Shown: positions 5,665 to 11,630 of the stretch, one piece after another
Numbering within the stretch: position 1 is the stretch's first letter
How the letters are laid out: each line of letters begins with the position of its first letter
NCBI GenBank assembly: GCA_017881145.1
Contig: JADGRG010000140.1
Span: 1-11,630, forward strand
Source: Sandaracinaceae bacterium
Lineage (GTDB): Bacteria; Myxococcota_A; Polyangia; Polyangiales; JAFGIB01
Direction of reading: 5' to 3'
DNA length: 11,630 nt
The notes under the pieces: model-generated
Told to the model about the DNA's origin: nothing
What the model saw: the letters and a program-made list of their open reading frames with translations, nothing else
Database searches by the model: none
Made by a program: the position numbers and the translations under genes

Positions 5665-6354
<690 letters not shown>

Positions 6355-6364
6355 GGCCGACGCC

Positions 6365-7357
6365 ATGCCTTTTGAAGACGTTCTCGCGCAGACCGGCGCG
6401 ATCGACACGCTGACCCGCGCACTCGAAAGAGATCGCCTGGCCCATGCCTATCTTTTCGAGGGCCCAAGCGGCGTCGGCAAACAAAAGACTGCTCTAGCGC
6501 TGGCGTGTGCCCTGCTCTGCCCGGAACAGAAGCGGCGAGGCTGTGGCGTGTGCTCGGTATGCCAACGCGTGCTCGCGAACAAACACCCTGACGTGCGGCT
6601 CTTTGCGCCACGAGACGAAGGCAACCGAAACATCCAGGTCGAGCTAGTGCGCGAGGAGATCCTGCCCTTTGCCAAGTTCGCTCCCTTCGAGGCCAAGGCC
6701 GCCTGCGCGATCTTTCCCGAGGCGGACGTGTCGTTCCCTCTGCAGCACGCCGAGGCCGCCAACGCGCTACTCAAGACACTGGAAGAGCCGCGCGCTCCGG
6801 TGACGTTCATCCTGCTTTCAGAGCGTCCCGACCGCTTGCTCTCGACCATTCGATCGCGCTGCCAGCCGGTGCGCTTTGCGCCGCTGCCGGGCTCGGTGTT
6901 GCGTGGCATCCTGCAGCAACGCGGCGTGGAAGAATCCGCGCAAGACGCTGCCATCGGGCTCGCCTTCGGCCGCGCCGATCGCGCGATCTCACTGGCGGAA
7001 GAAGGTCGCGCCCAGAGCCTGCTCGACTTCGCCCTGCGCATCGATCAGGCCGTGCAAGGCAGGCAAAGCGGCACCATCCTCGACCTCGCCTCAGAGCTTG
7101 CGGGCAGCGATGACCGCGGGATGCTCCTGGACACACTCGCCCTCTTCTACCGCGACGTGGCCACCGCGGCTGTGCTCGGCGAAGCTGCCGAGCTCTCGTT
7201 TCCACACCGCACAACGCTGATCCACGAGCGCGGCCGCACGCTCGGAGGCAAGCGCGCCGCCGAACAGCAACGCGCGATCGAGAAAGCCTGCGACGCCATG
7301 GAGCGCAACGCCAACGCCGAGGTCTCGCTCGACGCGCTGCTCTTCTCGTTTGTCTGA
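6365..7357 (+). CDS. holB: DNA polymerase III subunit delta'
   Basis: Delta' is the stator subunit of the clamp loader, which opens and loads the beta clamp at primed sites. The 330-residue length matches HolB (E. coli 334). The AAA+ core shows LAHAYLFEGPSGVGKQ with the P-loop at 33-40, a four-cysteine zinc module (C52, C60, C63, C66), the sequence AANALLKTLEEPRAP (131-145) and the SRC motif (164-166), the arginine-finger region that distinguishes delta' and gamma/tau. The P-loop keeps Lys39, unlike E. coli delta', which does not bind ATP. HolB and the gamma/tau protein DnaX are paralogues; the length and lack of a C-terminal extension favour HolB. GAGG overlapping the TetR stop serves as ribosome binding site 8 nt upstream. 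It lies 38 bp ahead of metG. The common partner tmk is not adjacent. Confidence 0.93.
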   Translation: MPFEDVLAQTGAIDTLTRALERDRLAHAYLFEGPSGVGKQKTALALACALLCPEQKRRGCGVCSVCQRVLANKHPDVRLFAPRDEGNRNIQVELVREEILPFAKFAPFEAKAACAIFPEADVSFPLQHAEAANALLKTLEEPRAPVTFILLSERPDRLLSTIRSRCQPVRFAPLPGSVLRGILQQRGVEESAQDAAIGLAFGRADRAISLAEEGRAQSLLDFALRIDQAVQGRQSGTILDLASELAGSDDRGMLLDTLALFYRDVATAAVLGEAAELSFPHRTTLIHERGRTLGGKRAAEQQRAIEKACDAMERNANAEVSLDALLFSFV

Positions 7358-7395
7358 ACCACACGCAAAGACTAAAGAGTGCTGCTGGGACCACG

Positions 7396-9426
7396 ATGAA
7401 ACCGTTCTACGTCACCACGCCCATCTATTACGTCAACGACCGGCCGCACATCGGCACGGCCTACTCGACCATCGCTGCCGACGTGCTCACCCGCTACCAG
7501 CGGCTGCGCGGACGACAGGCGCGTTTTCTCACTGGGCTCGACGAGCACGGCCTCAAGATTGCGCGCGCAGCAGAAGCCCAGGGACTCACGCCGCAAGAGT
7601 TCACGGACAAGATGCAGCTGCCCTTTCGCGAGGCCTGGCAGACGTTGAATTGCCAGCCCGACGACTTCATCCGAACCACCGAGCCACGACACAAAGAGCG
7701 CGCGCAGGCGCTGTGGAAGCGCATCGCGGAGCGCGGCGACATCTACCTCGGCGAATACGAGGACTGGTATTGCGTGGGTTGCGAGACGTTCTACACCGAG
7801 AAGGATCTGCTGCCCGGCAACATCTGCCCGCAGCACCAACGCCCGGTCGAGCGCATCAAGGAATCGAGCTACTTCTTCCGGCTCAGCAAGTACACGCAGC
7901 CGCTTCTCGACTTCTACGAGAAGCATCCGGACTTCGTGAAGCCGGCTGCGCGCTTCAATGAAGTGAAGAGCTTCGTACGCGAAGGCTTGCGGGACCTATC
8001 GGTGTCGCGCACCAGCTTCCGCTGGGGGATCCCGGTCCCGGGCGATCCGCAGCACGTGATGTACGTTTGGTTCGATGCGCTCAGCAACTACCTGAGCGCG
8101 CTCGGTGGTCCCGAAGAGCCGGGACAAGCTCCTCTCTTCGATAATTACTGGCCGCCGAGCGGCGAGGCCATGCACATCGTCGGCAAGGACATCCTGCGCT
8201 TCCATGCGGTGTATTGGCCGGCGTTCCTGCTCAGTGCAGGCCTCGAAGCGCCGACGCAGATTTGGGCGCACGGCTGGCTGACGGTGAACGGGCAGAAGAT
8301 GTCGAAGTCGCTCGGCAACTTCCTGCATCCGGAGCCGCTCGCCGAGGTCTTCGGCGTGGACGTGCTGCGCTACTACCTGATGCGCGACATGGCCTTCGGT
8401 CAAGACGGCGACTTCTCGCACGCGAACCTGATGGCGCGCCTCAACGGAGAGCTGGCCAACGGTCTTGGCAATCTGCTCAACCGTGTCCTGGCGAGCGTGG
8501 TGCAGAAAAGCTTCGCCGGACGCATCCCCGTGCCCGCGCCGAGCACGCGCACGTCGGAAGACGACCTCTTGCAGAGCGAAGCGCTGCGCTGCGCGACGGC
8601 AGCGGCGGAACAACTCGACCACGTAGCGCCACAACGCGCGCTCGAAGCCATCTGGGAGCTGGTCGGCGCCGCCAACCGCTATGTCGATCGCACCGAGCCT
8701 TGGGCGCTGGCCAAGCGCGGAGAGACTGAGCGGCTCTCGCAAGTGGTCTACAGCGTGCTCGAGGTCGTGCGCATGCTGGGCGTGATGATCTCTCCCTTCA
8801 TGCCGAGTAAAGCTGAGGAGCTGCGTCACCAACTCGGCCTCGACCCGCTGATGGCCACAGTCAGTCACGACCTCTGGCCGAGCGTTTGGGGCGGTCTACC
8901 GGGCGGCACCCTGACGCGACCGGGCAAGCCACTCTTCCCGCGGCTCGATAAGGACGAGGAACGCGCGGCGCTCGCGCGGCTGGGAATCACGCCCGACGCT
9001 ACAACGCCTGCGAGCAGCGACCAGCAGCCCGCGAAACCCAAAGCAGAGAAGCCCAAGGAGAAAAGCAAAGTGAGCGAGACCGCGGCCACCGAAAACGACG
9101 GCACCATCACCTACGAAGACTTCGCCAAGGTGGAGCTGCGCGTCGCGGAGGTGCTCACGGCCGAGCGCGTGCCCAAGAGCGACAAGCTCCTGCAACTCTC
9201 GGTGAACGCGGGCGAAGCTGCACCGCGCCAGATCATAGCTGGCATCGCGCAGCACTACGCACCCGAGGCGCTGGTAGGCAAGCGCATCATCATCGTGGCC
9301 AACCTCAAGCCGCGAAAGCTGATGGGCCTGCTCTCGCAGGGCATGGTGCTGGCTGCAAGCGATGATCAAGGCTTGTGCGTGACCACCGTCGCCGGCGACG
9401 TCAAGCCAGGCAGCATCGTGAAGTGA
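7396..9426 (+). CDS. metG: Methionyl-tRNA synthetase with C-terminal tRNA-binding domain
   Basis: MetRS charges tRNA-Met and initiator tRNA in the cytoplasm. The 676-residue protein has the class I catalytic core: YYVNDRPHIGTAYSTIAADVL with HIGT (18-21) in place of HIGH, TGLDEHGLKIARAAE (46-60), a single zinc knuckle (C126, C129, C144, H147), YVWFDALSNY (223-232), and KMSKS (301-305). The helical anticodon-binding domain follows (about 360-500, including NRYVDRTEPWALAK). A linker rich in Lys, Pro and Glu (about 538-567) joins it to a Trbp111/EMAP-like domain (about 571-676, DFAKVELRVAEV, ANLKPRKLMGLLSQGM), which in E. coli MetRS mediates dimerisation and tRNA affinity. The ATG at 7396 gives the standard N-terminus, but only a weak GGGA precedes it. 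The stop overlaps the next gene's GTG by 4 bp. Identity is secure. Confidence 0.97.
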   Translation: MKPFYVTTPIYYVNDRPHIGTAYSTIAADVLTRYQRLRGRQARFLTGLDEHGLKIARAAEAQGLTPQEFTDKMQLPFREAWQTLNCQPDDFIRTTEPRHKERAQALWKRIAERGDIYLGEYEDWYCVGCETFYTEKDLLPGNICPQHQRPVERIKESSYFFRLSKYTQPLLDFYEKHPDFVKPAARFNEVKSFVREGLRDLSVSRTSFRWGIPVPGDPQHVMYVWFDALSNYLSALGGPEEPGQAPLFDNYWPPSGEAMHIVGKDILRFHAVYWPAFLLSAGLEAPTQIWAHGWLTVNGQKMSKSLGNFLHPEPLAEVFGVDVLRYYLMRDMAFGQDGDFSHANLMARLNGELANGLGNLLNRVLASVVQKSFAGRIPVPAPSTRTSEDDLLQSEALRCATAAAEQLDHVAPQRALEAIWELVGAANRYVDRTEPWALAKRGETERLSQVVYSVLEVVRMLGVMISPFMPSKAEELRHQLGLDPLMATVSHDLWPSVWGGLPGGTLTRPGKPLFPRLDKDEERAALARLGITPDATTPASSDQQPAKPKAEKPKEKSKVSETAATENDGTITYEDFAKVELRVAEVLTAERVPKSDKLLQLSVNAGEAAPRQIIAGIAQHYAPEALVGKRIIIVANLKPRKLMGLLSQGMVLAASDDQGLCVTTVAGDVKPGSIVK

Positions 9427-10529
9427 CCTGGTTGCTGCCGCCCTTGCCACCCAACTTTGCGGCGGCGCTGCGCGACGTCCACGCCAAGCACGTCGATGCC
9501 CGCATGGCTGCGGCCAAACGACTTGCGCAGCCAACGGCGGCGGAGCGTGCCCAGGCGCTCAGCGCCGAGCTTGTGTTGGTGAGCGACCAGGACGCCCGAG
9601 TGCGCGCAGCAGCGATCGAAGCCCTGGGTGAGCTCGGCGAAGCGTCCGCTCTGCCGGCACTGGTCGAGAGCTTGCAGGACGTCGACCCAGCGGTGCGCGA
9701 GCTCTCTGTGATCGCTATTTCGCATCACCACGGCGACGCTGCGCATGCGCAGCTGATGGCGGCTACGCGAAGCTCGCATCCGGAAGTGCGTTTTCAAGCG
9801 ATCCTCTGCGTGGCCGAGCTCTGCGGCGATCGAGCTGAACCGCAGATCCGGCGCCTGCTCAGCGACGACGACGCGCGCGTCCGAGCCAGCGCAGTGCGTG
9901 CCGCCGCAGCCTTACCCGGCGAGCACCGTTCGCCGAATCTGCTGGCAGCCCTGGCGAGCGCGCTGGATGACGATGATCGCCTGGTGCGAGGCGAGGCCGC
10001 CGTCCTGCTCGGAAGCCTGGGCGATGCGCGCGCCGTGCCGGCCTTGGCGCTTGCCATCGACGAGCCGGAGCTCTGGCTCGGCGCACTGGACGCGGCTGCG
10101 ACTCTGCGTGACGAACGCTTGGTCGCTCCCGTCGCGCGACTCGCGCGCAGCTTTCTCGCGTCACGCGCGGCCAAAGCCGCGGCTGCGCGGGCGCTCGTCT
10201 GTATGGACGACCCGCGCGGCGTGCCAGCTCTGCGTGAGGTGCTCACCGGGCTGCGCGGCGATGGACGTGCCTACGCGGTGGAAGTGGCTGGCGAGTTGGG
10301 GCTCGACGTCCTTCTGCCGGAGCTGCTCGGGCTCTTGCGGAGGCCACGCGGTGTAGACCGTCTGGTGCTGGCGAAAAGCCTGGCCAAGCTAGGCGCACAG
10401 AACCCCCAAGCACGGCCGGCCGTCGCTACTCTGGCGCAGGGGGACGACGAGGCTGCGGCCTTGTGCCGCGCCGAAATTGCGCGCTGGGGATCCGTCGAGA
10501 TCGCCGAGCCCGGTCCAGAGCCACCCTGA
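9423..10529 (+). CDS. HEAT-repeat protein
   Basis: This is a 368-residue helical-repeat protein with no visible enzymatic motif. After a Pro-rich start (LLPPLPPNF), HEAT or PBS-lyase-type units run from about residue 45 to 350. Clear examples are DARVRAAAIEALGELGEASALPALVESL (57-84), DPAVRELSVIAIS (88-100), HPEVRFQAILCVAEL (119-133), DARVRASAVRAAAAL (150-164) and DRLVRGEAAVLLGSLGDARAVPALALAI (185-212), with about three weaker units after. Such solenoids bind proteins and act as adaptors. GTG at 9423 is chosen because it overlaps the metG TGA in a GTGA arrangement typical of translational coupling; the frame is open further upstream but lies inside metG. No signal peptide or membrane helix is seen, so a cytoplasmic role is likely. 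Its function and any link to MetRS are unknown. Confidence 0.85.
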   Translation: MTWLLPPLPPNFAAALRDVHAKHVDARMAAAKRLAQPTAAERAQALSAELVLVSDQDARVRAAAIEALGELGEASALPALVESLQDVDPAVRELSVIAISHHHGDAAHAQLMAATRSSHPEVRFQAILCVAELCGDRAEPQIRRLLSDDDARVRASAVRAAAALPGEHRSPNLLAALASALDDDDRLVRGEAAVLLGSLGDARAVPALALAIDEPELWLGALDAAATLRDERLVAPVARLARSFLASRAAKAAAARALVCMDDPRGVPALREVLTGLRGDGRAYAVEVAGELGLDVLLPELLGLLRRPRGVDRLVLAKSLAKLGAQNPQARPAVATLAQGDDEAAALCRAEIARWGSVEIAEPGPEPP

Positions 10530-10607
10530 TTTCCCACAACATGTCGGGTACTTCGGGATCCGAGGTAGGGCGCGGCACGAGACTCGCGACGATTTCTCCG
10601 CTAAGCC

Positions 10608-10635
10608 TTGACGGAAAGCCCGCGGTACGTATGCT
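10608..10635 (+). promoter_or_regulatory. Sigma70-like promoter of rplC
   Basis: TTGACG (10608-10613) and TATGCT (10630-10635) are 16 bp apart, in the 134-bp non-coding gap after the HEAT gene. Transcription would begin near 10642, giving a leader of about 22 nt. The -35 hexamer is the same as at 1332. It implies rplC and rlmE form their own transcription unit. Confidence 0.55.
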
Positions 10636-10663
10636 TCGCCTCCCGTTTCACTCAGGGTGCACC

Positions 10664-11329
10664 ATGAATACCAACCTCGGCCTGATCGGCAAGAAGCTCG
10701 GCAACACGCAGATTTTCAACACGGACGGCACGGTTGCGCGCGTCACGGCGATCCAGGTCGGCCCTTGTGTCGTGCTCGGCAAGCGCACGCTCGACAAGGA
10801 CGGGTATTCCGCGGTGATCCTGGGCTTCGGCGAGAAGCGCGAGAAGCTCGTCACCAAGGCGGAAGCTGGCTTCTTCAAGAAGGCCGGTCAGCCCGCGGCA
10901 CGCACCGTGCGCGAGCTGCGCCTGCCCCCCGAAGCGGTGGCGAAGTACGAAGTCGGCCAGACGCTCAAGCCGTCGGAGCACTTCACCGAAGGCCAGAAGG
11001 TCGACGTGTGTGGCATAACGCGCGGTCGCGGCTTCACCGGCGTCATGCGGCGCTGGAACTTCCGCGGTGCCGGCAAGGACACCCACGGTACGCACGAGTA
11101 CAAGCGTCACGGCGGCTCCGTCGGTACCAACATGACGCCCGGCCGCACGCTCGCCAACCTCAAGATGCCCGGCCAGTACGGCAACGAGCGCGTCACCACG
11201 CTGAACTTGGTGGTGGCCAAGGTGCTCGACGAAGAAGGCATCGTGCTCATCATGGGCGGTGTCCCTGGCTCGAAGAACGGCATCGTGACTGTGCGCGGCG
11301 CGGTGAAGGTCAAGACCGCCAAGGCGTGA
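10664..11329 (+). CDS. rplC: 50S ribosomal protein L3
   Basis: L3 is one of the first proteins bound in 50S assembly; its loop reaches towards the peptidyl-transferase centre. The 221 residues align along the whole of E. coli L3 (209): GLIGKKLGNTQIF (6-18), DGYSAVILGFG (46-56), KAEAGFFKKAG (65-75), RGRGFTGVMRRWNFRG (120-135) and MPGQYGNERVT (168-178). The start at 10664 has AGGG 7-8 nt upstream and matches the family N-terminus. In the extended loop (GSVGTNMTPGR), Met157 stands where E. coli has Gln150, the residue methylated by PrmB. The gene is not in the usual rpsJ-rplC-rplD order: a HEAT-repeat gene precedes it and rlmE follows. It appears intact and probably functional. Whether another rplC exists elsewhere in the genome cannot be seen here. 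Confidence 0.96.
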   Translation: MNTNLGLIGKKLGNTQIFNTDGTVARVTAIQVGPCVVLGKRTLDKDGYSAVILGFGEKREKLVTKAEAGFFKKAGQPAARTVRELRLPPEAVAKYEVGQTLKPSEHFTEGQKVDVCGITRGRGFTGVMRRWNFRGAGKDTHGTHEYKRHGGSVGTNMTPGRTLANLKMPGQYGNERVTTLNLVVAKVLDEEGIVLIMGGVPGSKNGIVTVRGAVKVKTAKA

Positions 11330-11630
11330 GCGGTCGCACCCGACGACCGCAAGATCACTTCGGCGAACAGGCCAAGCGCGAGGGTTTCCCGGCGCGATCG
11401 GTCTACAAGCTGCAGGAGATCGATCGTCGCGTGCAGCTCTTGCGGCGTGGCCAGCGGGTGCTCGACCTCGGCGCCGCGCCTGGTTCCTGGACGCTCTACG
11501 CCGCAGAGCGCGTGGGCCGCGAGGGCAAGGTGCTCGGCATCGACCTGAACGAGGCGCGCATCGGCCTGCCGCCCCAGGCCAGCTTCCAGGCGCTCGATGT
11601 CTTCACCCTCGATGCAAGCGCCCTGGGTGG
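11326..11630 (+). CDS. rlmE: 23S rRNA (uridine-2'-O)-methyltransferase RlmE/FtsJ (partial at 3' edge)
   Basis: RlmE methylates the ribose of U2552 in the 23S rRNA A-loop late in 50S assembly, using S-adenosylmethionine. About 101 residues are visible before the window ends. They include the N-terminal signature DHFGEQAKREGFPARSVYKL (10-29), with Lys28 aligning with the catalytic Lys38 of E. coli RlmE, and SAM-binding motif I RVLDLGAAPGSWTLYA (about 43-58), followed by GIDLN (the motif II acidic strand). The start is GTG at 11326, overlapping the rplC TGA as GTGA, which suggests translational coupling to L3. The later catalytic Asp, Lys and Glu are beyond the edge. Related FtsJ-type enzymes (tRNA or TlyA-like) are less likely given the N-terminal match. 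Confidence 0.9.
   Translation, partial: MSGRTRRPQDHFGEQAKREGFPARSVYKLQEIDRRVQLLRRGQRVLDLGAAPGSWTLYAAERVGREGKVLGIDLNEARIGLPPQASFQALDVFTLDASALG

Noticed and set aside
7447..7458. HIGT instead of HIGH in the MetRS signature
   Set aside because: Variation at the fourth position of this motif is tolerated in class I synthetases, and all other MetRS motifs are intact, so I do not treat it as a defect.

Overview
This GC-rich window, with G/C-favouring third codon positions, looks like a core-genome segment of a myxobacterium-like deltaproteobacterium (Myxococcota). That placement is an inference from base composition, from two lineage-unassigned lipoproteins, a HEAT-repeat protein and a TPR/coiled-coil protein, and from gene order. 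No sequence search was possible. There are no phage, integrase, IS or CRISPR signatures.

Layout. At the left edge is the 3' end of a probable class II glutamine amidotransferase (+), convergent with a membrane-anchored coiled-coil/TPR protein (-, 353-1249). Divergent from the latter runs a + strand group: a small lipoprotein (1386-1835), elongation factor P (efp, 1889-2458) and, 2 bp later, an EF-P lysyltransferase (epmA, 2461-3660) with an extra OB-fold-like N-terminus. A palindrome-rich, non-coding interval (3661-3820) separates epmA from two leftward genes: a 253-residue lipoprotein (3821-4582) and mazG (4682-5473). Between mazG and the next rightward group lie three tandem copies of a 34-bp hairpin unit (5526-5625). 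The rightward group is a TetR-family regulator, holB (DNA polymerase III delta'), metG (methionyl-tRNA synthetase with a fused tRNA-binding domain) and a HEAT-repeat protein, with gaps of 10 bp, 38 bp and a 4-bp overlap. Last come rplC (ribosomal protein L3), with its own promoter-like sequence, and the start of rlmE/ftsJ (23S rRNA 2'-O-methyltransferase), overlapping rplC by 4 bp.

How the genes fit together. Translation dominates: EF-P and its modifying enzyme, MetRS, L3, and the A-loop rRNA methyltransferase. MazG (nucleotide-pool sanitation) and HolB (clamp loader) add replication housekeeping. The points most worth a second look are: the hairpin family, whose 15-nt core is identical at two distant loci while the outer stem changes by compensating base pairs; the OB-fold-like extension on EpmA; and rplC standing outside the usual S10 ribosomal-protein operon, coupled to rlmE. 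I did not find a clearly new defence or biosynthetic system here.
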